Shown: positions 53,479-61,298 of the stretch, in pieces
How the letters are laid out: every line of letters starts with the position of its first letter
How positions within the stretch are numbered: position 1 is the first letter of the stretch
Source: Rhizosphaericola mali
Lineage (GTDB): Bacteria > Bacteroidota > Bacteroidia > Chitinophagales > Chitinophagaceae
NCBI RefSeq assembly: GCF_004337365.2
Contig: NZ_CP044016.1
Coordinates: 2,728,001 to 2,792,000, forward strand
Direction of reading: 5' to 3'
Length of the DNA stretch: 64,000 nt
The notes under the pieces: generated by a model
Told to the model about the DNA's origin: nothing
Databases searched by the model: none
What the model saw: the letters and a program-made list of their open reading frames with translations, nothing else
Made by a program: the position numbers and the translations under genes

Positions 53479-56136
53479 ATGCCAATACGACTACTTCTAT
53501 TTTTATTAATATTATGCTGTGCAACGATCAGTATTGCGCAACAAACTACGATTCATGGGAAAATCGTGGATAGTTTGCAACATCCAATATCCAATGCAAC
53601 AATTACACTACTCAAAACTAGTAATGGAGCGGGAATTAACTTTGCCAAAACGGATAGCGCAGGTATATTTTCCATAAAAATCCCTGAGAAATGGAAAGAT
53701 TCTGCCTTAGCAATAAAAGCAAGTCATACGGGATTTTTAAAAGCACAAAAAGAAATAACGAATTTAAATGAATTAGTCGAGCTGACTTTATCAGAAGAAG
53801 TAAAACATCTAGAGGAGGTGAAGGTGAAAAGTAAAGTCTACATCATCCAAAAATCAGACACGATTAGCTTTAATGCAGATTTTTTTAGAGATTCTTCCGA
53901 TCGTGTTTTAGGTGATTTAATTCGCAAAATCCCAGGAATCGAAGTGTCTGATAATGGCGTGATTAAATACAATGGCAAGGAATTGAATCAATTTTATATT
54001 GAGGGCGACGATCTTTTAGATGGAAAATATAATATCGCAACAAACAATATTCCATCCAAAGATGTGGACAAAGTAGAAGTAATTGAACACAATCAGCATA
54101 TCAAAATGTTGAACGGCATCGTACAATCCAATCAACCTGCATTAAATATTCGACTCAAGGATAGAAGCAAACTAAAATGGATTAACAATGCAGAAATCGG
54201 TGGCGGTACGCCATCCAGATATAACATCTCCGCCAATGCGATGGCTTTTAAACCCAAATTTAAAGCGATCAATGTTGTTAAAGCCAATAATGTCGGCAAT
54301 GACCTCAGTGACGAACTTATCTCCCATTTTTCCAATGATGGGATTGCCGACCCCATGATAGGTATTGCCCAATCTAGACCTGTCGGCATTAGTAAAAATC
54401 GCTATTTATTTAATAAAAATCATATGGTCAACCTGAATGACATGTTGAAATTTCACTCAGGGACAACGCTTCGATTGAATGCATATTATTTACATGATGA
54501 GCAGCCGTTTCAAAGCAGCAGTACTACTACTTATTATTTGCCAAGCGGCGATACTGTAGGCTATAATGAAATTGCTAAAAATAGAATGCAAATAAATCAC
54601 TTACAAGCTACAATTACCCTCAACAATAATTCAGAAAAGAAGTACTTCAATGAATCTATATTTACAGATATTTCAACGACTAAAAATCCTGTGAACATTA
54701 GGACCAATGGCGTACAACTATTGGAAAATTTACGTACAAATTTGAATACATTTTCTCATAGTATAAATGGCGTTCTAAACCTTGGTAGAAAAAATCATAT
54801 TTTAAATTATAGTTCGGATATAAGTTACAGTCGTAACCCTCAAAATTTTAGTGTACAACCTGGATGGTTGCAAGATATATTGAACGATAGTTTGGATTAT
54901 CATCAGTCCATCCAAATGACCAATATTCCTACACTTACAACCACAAATAATATTAGTTTTATTATAAAAAATGGCTATTGGACATTTAACAACAAAATTG
55001 GTTTTGATTATACGCATAGCAAGTTAAATTCGGATATTTTTATTCAGCAAAATGAAACGAATTCTAGTCAATCAACAGGAATTCAAAATAAACTCAATTG
55101 GAATAAATCTGATGGTTACGCACAATCAAGTGTACAATTTGAAAAAGACAGAAGCCGGATCAATATTTATTTTCCCATACATTACTATAATATCAACTAT
55201 AAAAATGAAAGTATAGACAACCACGACAAGTTGAATAATATTTTCATTGCACCCTATTTTAGTTACAATTTGAAAATTGCAAAAGAACATGAGTTAATTG
55301 CCAATTACCAATTCAACAATATATTCTCCGAATTGGACCAAGTATATGGCGCGGGGATTATGCAAAGTTATCGATCAATCAATTCCTATTACGGAACGCC
55401 ATTAAAAAATGGATATACAAATAAATATAGTTTGGGATTTGCTTATAAAAAAACATTGAAAATGTTCTTTTGGAATATTAATAGTAGTTATACAACGACA
55501 CATCGCTATTTCATCTATGCATCGACGATAACTAATACAAGCTATCAAGTTTCCACATTACCCATTGGCAATAATTTGCGAAATTTTAGTTTGGATGGCA
55601 GTATCAGTAAGTATTTATTTCCGTTAAAAACGAATATCACTTTGAGTTCTGGGCTTGGGCAATCTAAAGTCCAACAATATCAAAATGGATTTTTATTTGC
55701 CACCTCCAATTGGTCCAATAATTATGGTATTGAATTAAATCCGAGACCTGCAGATTGGCTACGTATCGACATAAAGGCGAATTATTACACTAGCAATAGT
55801 ACGTCCAAAGCAAGCGGATATGAAGATCAAAAAACGAGTCAATTCAAGCAAAATTCTGCACTGAACTTTATTTTTTTCAAGCGAATAACGGCACAATTGG
55901 GAAGTGAATATTATGCGAGTTATCTCAATGGTCAAAATCTGGCACACTGCTTTTTCTTAGATGCTTATTTGAATTACAGAATTTACAAACCTGATATCAA
56001 TCTTCGCTTTTCATGTACCAATCTTGCAAATGAGCGCAACTTCACTGTATTGAATGCAAGTGCCAATATTATCTCTGCGAGCAATTATTTATTACAACCC
56101 AGAATGTTTATACTTTCCGCAGGATTTAGATTTTAA
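53479..56136 (+). CDS. Outer-membrane beta-barrel protein with carboxypeptidase-regulatory-like domain (TonB-dependent receptor-like)
   Basis: 885 residues with signal peptide (LLLFLLILCCATISIAQQ). A CarboxypepD_reg-like beta-sandwich covers about 22-110 (TIHGKIVDSLQHPISNATIT). A plug-like region follows with LGDLIRKIPGIEVSDNGVIKYNG near 150 and FYIEGDDLLDG near 174. The remaining ~650 residues are strand-rich, forming a barrel ending in ILSAGFRF with a terminal aromatic residue. This is the usual partner of GLPGLI proteins. The transported ligand is unknown. Confidence 0.87.
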   Translation: MPIRLLLFLLILCCATISIAQQTTIHGKIVDSLQHPISNATITLLKTSNGAGINFAKTDSAGIFSIKIPEKWKDSALAIKASHTGFLKAQKEITNLNELVELTLSEEVKHLEEVKVKSKVYIIQKSDTISFNADFFRDSSDRVLGDLIRKIPGIEVSDNGVIKYNGKELNQFYIEGDDLLDGKYNIATNNIPSKDVDKVEVIEHNQHIKMLNGIVQSNQPALNIRLKDRSKLKWINNAEIGGGTPSRYNISANAMAFKPKFKAINVVKANNVGNDLSDELISHFSNDGIADPMIGIAQSRPVGISKNRYLFNKNHMVNLNDMLKFHSGTTLRLNAYYLHDEQPFQSSSTTTYYLPSGDTVGYNEIAKNRMQINHLQATITLNNNSEKKYFNESIFTDISTTKNPVNIRTNGVQLLENLRTNLNTFSHSINGVLNLGRKNHILNYSSDISYSRNPQNFSVQPGWLQDILNDSLDYHQSIQMTNIPTLTTTNNISFIIKNGYWTFNNKIGFDYTHSKLNSDIFIQQNETNSSQSTGIQNKLNWNKSDGYAQSSVQFEKDRSRINIYFPIHYYNINYKNESIDNHDKLNNIFIAPYFSYNLKIAKEHELIANYQFNNIFSELDQVYGAGIMQSYRSINSYYGTPLKNGYTNKYSLGFAYKKTLKMFFWNINSSYTTTHRYFIYASTITNTSYQVSTLPIGNNLRNFSLDGSISKYLFPLKTNITLSSGLGQSKVQQYQNGFLFATSNWSNNYGIELNPRPADWLRIDIKANYYTSNSTSKASGYEDQKTSQFKQNSALNFIFFKRITAQLGSEYYASYLNGQNLAHCFFLDAYLNYRIYKPDINLRFSCTNLANERNFTVLNASANIISASNYLLQPRMFILSAGFRF

Positions 56137-56209
56137 TAAAAAATCAATAAAACTTCTTAGTACCGCAAACAATTTAGTATTTAATTAAAATACAATATCA
56201 AAACAGTTT

Positions 56210-56406
56210 GTCGTCTGACAGCAAAGTGAAGAAAATGGCGAAGCTGTGTTTTCTGCGTAAAAAACACCAACTGATAAATTTATAACGATAGCTGAAAATG
56301 TACACGAACTATTTTCAAACGACTCGAAGGGTTGCGTTACCTGCGGTGCTGCTTCTCAGTCAGACGACTTGATCTTTTGGTTACTTTTCCATTAAAGGGA
56401 AAAGTA
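56210..56406 (-). repeat. Dispersed intergenic repeat, copy B
   Basis: The 405-bp gap 56137-56541 has no gene. It carries a reverse-oriented copy of the element at 32424-32601: GTCGTCTGA at 56210-56218, TCAGACGAC at 56360-56368, then the hairpin segment GATCTTTTGGTTAC... to 56406. The distance between the 9-bp inverted ends is 159 bp here against 138 bp in copy A, mostly from an insertion next to one end. Confidence 0.75.
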
Positions 56407-56482
56407 AAATTTTAAAACTCACAATCTCCAATTCGCTAATACTTGCGAAAGAGAAATCTCAGCAAAGTTCTCTCCGAGTAAC

Positions 56483-56520
56483 AAAAAATCCTGCAAACTT
56501 TCCAGTCGCAGGATTTTTTT
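56483..56520. terminator. Terminator for the LolA-like gene (and read-through from the barrel gene)
   Basis: AAAAAATCCTGC (56483-56494) pairs with GCAGGATTTTTT (56508-56519), 13-nt loop, T run on plus and A/T symmetry on minus. Confidence 0.85.
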
Positions 56521-56541
56521 AAATATAATAATTGCTTTCAA

Positions 56542-57171
56542 TTAATCAATCACTTCTACGCCAGGATGCGCTTTGGGGTTAAATTCAAATTGAGATGCAG
56601 GAATATTGACATTTGTCTTAATATTCGCCAAATTAAAAGTCGTTGTATTTCCACTTTTATCCAAAACGGTCGCTTTACTAATCACAGATTGTGCTTTACT
56701 TACAAATAAAACCACTTGTTTAAAATTTTTTCTTAAATCTTTTGGTGTCAATTTTATTTGATCAAAACTTCCCGCTTGACTGATCAATGCTAAATTAAAA
56801 TCCGCATCTGAAAAATTACCGGACAAAATTTTATCTGGATTAATATCTCCTGAAGCAGCACCTCCAGAGGACACATTTACCTCTTTGGCACTTTTATCAT
56901 AATTCCACACTTTTTGCCCATTGCTGTATATTTCATTATCACCATTAACGATATGGTATTTGCTACCTGCGATGAAAATCTGACCACTCGAACTACCTTT
57001 GGAATTACCAGTACGATCCTTTACAGAATAGGAAAAACTAGCCGAAATGCCTGTAGAGTTTTTCAATTTGGCATTTACCTTATTCAAAACAGCTTTTGCG
57101 CCAGCCACACTTTGGGCAAAACTTGCACCTAATATCAAAAAAGAAGCTAGAAAAGTGTATAATTTTTTCAT
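56542..57171 (-). CDS. LolA-family outer-membrane lipoprotein carrier
   Basis: 209 residues from the ATG at 57171; the 22 codons upstream of it lie in the promoter. Signal peptide KKLYTFLASFLILGASFAQ. The mature region has ISASFSYSVKDRTGN near 44, GQIFIAGSKYHIVNGDNEIYSNGQKVWNYD near 62 (key part NEIYSNGQKVW) and ends FNPKAHPGVEVID, as in Bacteroidota LolA-like proteins. It ferries lipoproteins from LolCDE to the outer membrane. LolB is not nearby, as is normal for this phylum. Confidence 0.87.
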   Translation of the reverse strand: MKKLYTFLASFLILGASFAQSVAGAKAVLNKVNAKLKNSTGISASFSYSVKDRTGNSKGSSSGQIFIAGSKYHIVNGDNEIYSNGQKVWNYDKSAKEVNVSSGGAASGDINPDKILSGNFSDADFNLALISQAGSFDQIKLTPKDLRKNFKQVVLFVSKAQSVISKATVLDKSGNTTTFNLANIKTNVNIPASQFEFNPKAHPGVEVID

Positions 57172-57194
57172 TTCAAAATATTTATAAAACTTGT

Positions 57195-57202
57195 CAAAAG
57201 TA
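57195..57202 (-). promoter_or_regulatory. -7 box of the LolA-like gene
   Basis: Minus-strand TACTTTTG, 23 bp before the ATG at 57171. No strong -33. Confidence 0.45.
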
Positions 57203-57351
57203 TAGCAATATCTCATTGGGCGATTGCATTTATGCATAAATATTCTCTTGAAAAAAAAGTGCCTAAGAAAAGATCGAAATTATATTTACCATTATATTAA
57301 CATTGTAAAATCCCAATAAAAAATTTCACTTTCTATATTGCTTTTAAATCG

Positions 57352-57359
57352 TATTTTTG
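57352..57359 (+). promoter_or_regulatory. -7 box of the bamD-rpoZ unit
   Basis: TATTTTTG followed by C, 8 nt before the ATG at 57368; the mRNA would have almost no leader. The -33 region is unclear. Confidence 0.5.
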
Positions 57360-57367
57360 CGCACTTT

Positions 57368-58186
57368 ATGAAGTTAATTGTTCGTCTATTAATTGCAGTT
57401 GTATTCTTTTCCTCTTGTACCGGCAGGTTCGGTAAGATAATGAAGAGCACAGATAATGAATACAAATATAAAATGGCTGAAAAATTCTACGCAGAGAAAA
57501 AATGGTCTCATGCGCAAGAGTTGTATGACAATCTAATGTCTTATATGCGTGGTACTCCACGTTATGAGAACATGTATTACAAATATGCATACACCGCCTA
57601 TTATCAGAAGGATTATATGAATGCGGAACAATTGTTCAAAACATTTTCTGATAATTTCCCAACTTCCCAATATTTGGAAGAAGTGTATTATAATCGAGCA
57701 TACTGCTTTTATATGCAATCTCCAAGAGTAGAATTAGACCAAACGCCGACACAGAAAGCGATGGCAACGTTCCAAGAATTTGTAAATAGCTATCCAAATT
57801 CTACGAGAACGAAACAAGCGAATGATATCGTTAATGCTTGTAAAGCAAAATTGGAAAAAAAGGAATTTTTGGGTTGTCAATTATATTACAATCTTGGTTT
57901 TTACAAAGCCGCTTATACAACATTTGAATTGTTGATGGATGATTATCCAGACTCTGATCATACGGATGAATATTTATTAAAAAGTATTCAATCCATGTAT
58001 GAATATTCAAAGATGAGTTTACCAATGCATCAATCCGAAAGATATAATAAAGTAGTGTCAGAATGCGACGATTTTTTATCTCGGTTTAAAAATAGTAACT
58101 TTGCCACGTCCGTAACAGATTATAAAAATTTAGCAGTTACTGCCTTAAATAAAATCAAAAATGAGCAAAATCAGAAAGCAAATTAG
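57368..58186 (+). CDS. bamD: Outer-membrane assembly lipoprotein BamD
   Basis: 272 residues from the ATG at 57368 (MKLIVRLLIAVVFFSSCTG). The lipobox FSSC puts the lipidated Cys at about residue 17. Tandem TPR-like repeats follow: KMAEKFYAEKKWSHAQELYD near 35, YKYAYTAYYQKDYMNAEQLF near 70, LEEVYYNRAYCFYMQ near 102, and NLGFYKAAYTTFELLMDDYP near 178. BamD is the essential partner of BamA in barrel insertion. Its last 26 bases overlap rpoZ. Confidence 0.93.
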   Translation: MKLIVRLLIAVVFFSSCTGRFGKIMKSTDNEYKYKMAEKFYAEKKWSHAQELYDNLMSYMRGTPRYENMYYKYAYTAYYQKDYMNAEQLFKTFSDNFPTSQYLEEVYYNRAYCFYMQSPRVELDQTPTQKAMATFQEFVNSYPNSTRTKQANDIVNACKAKLEKKEFLGCQLYYNLGFYKAAYTTFELLMDDYPDSDHTDEYLLKSIQSMYEYSKMSLPMHQSERYNKVVSECDDFLSRFKNSNFATSVTDYKNLAVTALNKIKNEQNQKAN

Positions 58187-58505
58187 CCCAAATACGCCAA
58201 CAGTTATTCAAACAAGAAGCTTGGTTGCTATCAAGAATGAAACTGGCAATTTGTACGAATCTATTTCCATCATGTCTAAAAGATCTAACCAGATCAATGT
58301 TGCAATCAAAGAAGAATTGCACAGCAAATTGGAAGAGTTTGCTTCACATACAGATAGCTTGGAAGAAGTTCATGAAAATAAAGAACAAATTGAAATCTCA
58401 AAAGCTTACGAAAGAATGCCAAATCCGGCATTGTTGAGTATCCAAGAGTTTTTGGATGACAAAATCTACCACAGAGAAAACGAAGACAACAATTTATTTA
58501 GATAA
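58161..58505 (+). CDS. rpoZ: DNA-directed RNA polymerase omega subunit (Bacteroidota type)
   Basis: 114 residues. ETGNLYESISIMSKRSNQINVAIKEELHSKL, of which the key part is YESISIMSKRSNQI, is the Rpb6/omega-like core at about 27-57. It is followed by a family-specific helical tail (EEFASHTDSLEEVHENKEQI) and PALLSIQEFLDDKIYHREN. Omega stabilises beta-prime in RNA polymerase. The gene overlaps bamD by 26 bases in another frame, so translation is probably coupled. Confidence 0.88.
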   Translation: MSKIRKQISPNTPTVIQTRSLVAIKNETGNLYESISIMSKRSNQINVAIKEELHSKLEEFASHTDSLEEVHENKEQIEISKAYERMPNPALLSIQEFLDDKIYHRENEDNNLFR

Positions 58506-58538
58506 TCTAGATAAAGTCTTGGACAAATAAATACAATT

Positions 58539-58567
58539 AGCCATCATATTATTATATGGTGGCTTTT
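58539..58567 (+). terminator. Terminator after rpoZ, merging into the coaBC promoter
   Basis: AGCCATCATAT (58539-58549) pairs with ATATGGTGGCT (58554-58564), then TTTT. The T run is also part of the -33 TTTG of the next promoter. Confidence 0.8.
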
Positions 58568-58594
58568 GTTGTTAGCAGACTTTTGATACTTTTG
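58565..58594 (+). promoter_or_regulatory. Promoter of coaBC
   Basis: TTTG (58565-58568), 18-bp gap, TACTTTTG (58587-58594). The ATG at 58599 is 4 nt further, so the transcript would be leaderless. Confidence 0.65.
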
Positions 58595-58598
58595 AAAT

Positions 58599-59798
58599 AT
58601 GATTCAAGGGAAGAAAATATTAATTGCCATTACAGGAAGCATTGCAGCTTATAAAATCATCACATTAGTTCGTCTATTAGTTAAAAATGATTGTGACGTA
58701 AAAATATTGATGACCAAAGCGGCGACAGATTTCGTATCTCCACTTGTCCTAGAAACGCTTTCCAAAAATAAAGTACTTGTTGACTTATTTGAAACTGCCA
58801 CATGGAATAATCATGTAATGCTTGGCAGATGGGCAGACCTTTTCATTATTGCTCCAGCAACTTGTAATACCATAGCCAAATTGGCCAATGGCATCACGGA
58901 TAATTTCGTACAAGCAGTTTATTTTTCGGCTACTTGTCCTGTTTGGTTATGTCCTGCTATGGACGAGGATATGTGGCATCACAATGCGACCAAACGTAAT
59001 CTCCATTTACTCAAAGAAGATGGTGTACGTATTTTGGAAGTTGGAAAGGGAGAATTGGCAAGTGGTCTTTTTGGGGATGGACGATTGATAGAGCCAGAAG
59101 AATTATTGATTGAAATACAATCCTTTTTCCGAGAAAAAACTTTAGCAGGCAAAAAAGTACTGATTACAGCGGGTCCTACTTATGAAGCAATTGACCCAGT
59201 ACGTTTTATTGGCAATCATAGTTCGGGCAAAATGGGTTTTGCGATTGCAGAGGCATTTTATTTTTTGGGAGCTGATGTTACTTTAATAACAGGACCTACG
59301 CATCTAAAAACTCCTTATAAAGAAATTAAAAGAATCGATATTATTTCCGCTAACGAAATGTATGAGCAATGTCAAGCACATTTTTCGGATATGGACTTTG
59401 CGGTATTGAGTGCTGCTGTAGCAGATTATTATTTGGAAGATGTCGCGCAATTTAAAATTAAGAAAAAAGATATCCCTTCTAATAATTTAACGCTTGAATT
59501 AAAAGAAACTGTAGATATTTTAGCATCTTTGGGAAGCATAAAAAGGGAAAATCAAATTCTTGTTGGATTTGCATTGGAGACAAATAATGAATTGGCTAAT
59601 GCTCAACTTAAATTGATCTCAAAAAATGCAGATTTGATCGTTTTAAATTCTACGCAAGTAAAAGGTGCAGGATTTGGAAGCGATAATAATAAAATAACCA
59701 TTTTATCTAAAGAAGGTATTATTGAAAATTCTGACTTATTATCTAAAAAAGAAATTGCGACAATCATTGTCTCTACAATTTCCAATTATAAAAAATAG
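58599..59798 (+). CDS. coaBC: Bifunctional phosphopantothenoylcysteine decarboxylase/synthetase
   Basis: 399 residues. The N-terminal CoaC flavoprotein domain (ILIAITGSIAAYK near 7, IIAPATCNTIAKLANGITDN near 84 with the FMN-binding Asn, LCPAMDEDMW near 114) is followed by the CoaB domain (LITAGPTYEAIDPVRFIGNHSSGKMG, key part GPTYEAIDPVRFI near 190, and AVLSAAVADYY near 270). It makes 4'-phosphopantetheine for coenzyme A. It leads a chain that continues with DUF4835 and DUF4296 genes at spacings of 5 bp and a 4-bp overlap. Confidence 0.95.
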   Translation: MIQGKKILIAITGSIAAYKIITLVRLLVKNDCDVKILMTKAATDFVSPLVLETLSKNKVLVDLFETATWNNHVMLGRWADLFIIAPATCNTIAKLANGITDNFVQAVYFSATCPVWLCPAMDEDMWHHNATKRNLHLLKEDGVRILEVGKGELASGLFGDGRLIEPEELLIEIQSFFREKTLAGKKVLITAGPTYEAIDPVRFIGNHSSGKMGFAIAEAFYFLGADVTLITGPTHLKTPYKEIKRIDIISANEMYEQCQAHFSDMDFAVLSAAVADYYLEDVAQFKIKKKDIPSNNLTLELKETVDILASLGSIKRENQILVGFALETNNELANAQLKLISKNADLIVLNSTQVKGAGFGSDNNKITILSKEGIIENSDLLSKKEIATIIVSTISNYKK

Positions 59799-59803
59799 GA
59801 AGC

Positions 59804-60754
59804 GTGAATCGTTTATTTAAACTCCATATATCACCACAAATAAAGTTTGCTATTCTTTTTAGCGGACTGTTATTGTGTACTTTGTATAGTTATAGTCAAG
59901 AGTTTAATGCAAAAGTCACTGTTTTATCCCAGCAAGTACAATCGACCATAAGTAAAAGTATATTTACCAATTTACAAACACAATTGACTAATCTTATCAA
60001 CAATAAAGCATGGACAAAAGACAAATATTCTCAACAAGAACGTATCCTGTGTAATTTTATTCTCAATATAAGTTCTGCTGATAATGAAGGTTACATGAAA
60101 GGAGTTTTAACTGTACAAGCGGCACGTCCCATCTATAACTCAACTTATACCAGTCAGCTATTCAACTATCAAGATAATGACATTGTCTTTAGATACTTAC
60201 CTAATCAAAATATGGATTTTAATGAAAATAGAATTACAGGAACCGATCCTTTAGTTTCTAATCTTACGGCAGTTTTTGCTTTTTATTTAGATGTAATTTT
60301 AGGCTATAATTATGATTCATTCGGATTGAATGAAGGTATTCCATATTTCAAAAAAGCACAAAACATAGTTGTTAGTGCACCCACAAGTACAGATATTACA
60401 GGTTGGCAGTCTTTTAATAGTTTACGAAATAGATATTGGATTTCCGAAAATGCAAATAACCAACGTTATAATGTACTACACAATATCATTTATAATTATT
60501 TCAGGAATGGTCTAGACAATATGTATTCGAATAAAAACCAAGCGCAATCTAGTTTGTACCAAACCTTGAGTCAATTGCAACAATTAAACGTGCAAAATCC
60601 CAATACCATGTTTGTGCAATTATTCACACAATTGAGATCTCCTGAATTTCTTGGAATATTTACGGCAGCTGATCAGCAGACCAAATCATCTGCCAAAAGT
60701 CTATTAATGGATTTAGACCCAGCTAATAGTTCAAAATATGATTCTAATTTATGA
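59804..60754 (+). CDS. DUF4835 family exported protein
   Basis: 316 residues with GTG start. The N-terminus has a hydrophobic signal at about 14-31 (FAILFSGLLLCTLYSYSQ), then QEFNAKVTVLSQQVQ, WTKDKYSQQERILCNFILNIS near 65, and a middle FYLDVILGYNYDSFGLNEG near 162, all consistent with DUF4835, which is conserved in Bacteroidota beside coaBC or recN. The function is unknown, probably in the periplasm or outer membrane. It follows coaBC by 5 bp. Confidence 0.88.
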   Translation: MNRLFKLHISPQIKFAILFSGLLLCTLYSYSQEFNAKVTVLSQQVQSTISKSIFTNLQTQLTNLINNKAWTKDKYSQQERILCNFILNISSADNEGYMKGVLTVQAARPIYNSTYTSQLFNYQDNDIVFRYLPNQNMDFNENRITGTDPLVSNLTAVFAFYLDVILGYNYDSFGLNEGIPYFKKAQNIVVSAPTSTDITGWQSFNSLRNRYWISENANNQRYNVLHNIIYNYFRNGLDNMYSNKNQAQSSLYQTLSQLQQLNVQNPNTMFVQLFTQLRSPEFLGIFTAADQQTKSSAKSLLMDLDPANSSKYDSNL

Positions 60755-61278
60755 TCAAATATATAATTCCCATTTGCTTTGCATTTCTTGTATTTTTTTC
60801 CTGTAAATCAAACAAGACAGAAAACAATGCTGTGATTCTTGATATAGGAGAAATGGTCCCTGTGATGTTTGATATGATGGCAGCAGGTGACCTTACGTAT
60901 AATGACACTACACAGGCGACAAAATTACATTTAAGAGACTCGACAACTATAAAATTCCAATCTATTCTAGCCTATTATAAAATAGAAAAAAAGCGTTTTT
61001 TTTCTAGTATGTACTACTATGAAGAAAACCCAGAAATAGAAATAAAATTAATAGATTCATTACAATCTTATAGTAGCAATATTTTGCAAAAACTAGAAAA
61101 GGTAAAGAATAAAAAGGATTCATTAGAACGAGTTAAAAATCAACCTCAACCAGATACAGCACATAAAATCAAGCCGGCATTAACACATTCAGATAAAATA
61201 CAAAAACTGGATACATTTAAAAATATAGGACCGCAAAAATTAATAAAATCTGCGAAAGAATTAAAAAAAGTGAAATAA
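60751..61278 (+). CDS. DUF4296 family lipoprotein
   Basis: 175 residues. Signal peptide with lipobox FFSC puts the lipidated Cys at residue 18. The DUF4296 core (VILDIGEMVPVMFDMMAAGD near 28 and FQSILAYYKIEKKRFFSSMYYYEENPE near 70) is a helical domain of unknown function found throughout Bacteroidota. The tail is Lys-rich, low complexity. The start overlaps the stop of the DUF4835 gene (ATGA), so the two are translated together and probably work together at the envelope. Confidence 0.85.
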   Translation: MIKYIIPICFAFLVFFSCKSNKTENNAVILDIGEMVPVMFDMMAAGDLTYNDTTQATKLHLRDSTTIKFQSILAYYKIEKKRFFSSMYYYEENPEIEIKLIDSLQSYSSNILQKLEKVKNKKDSLERVKNQPQPDTAHKIKPALTHSDKIQKLDTFKNIGPQKLIKSAKELKKVK

Positions 61279-61298
61279 TTAATTAAAATACACTTAGA

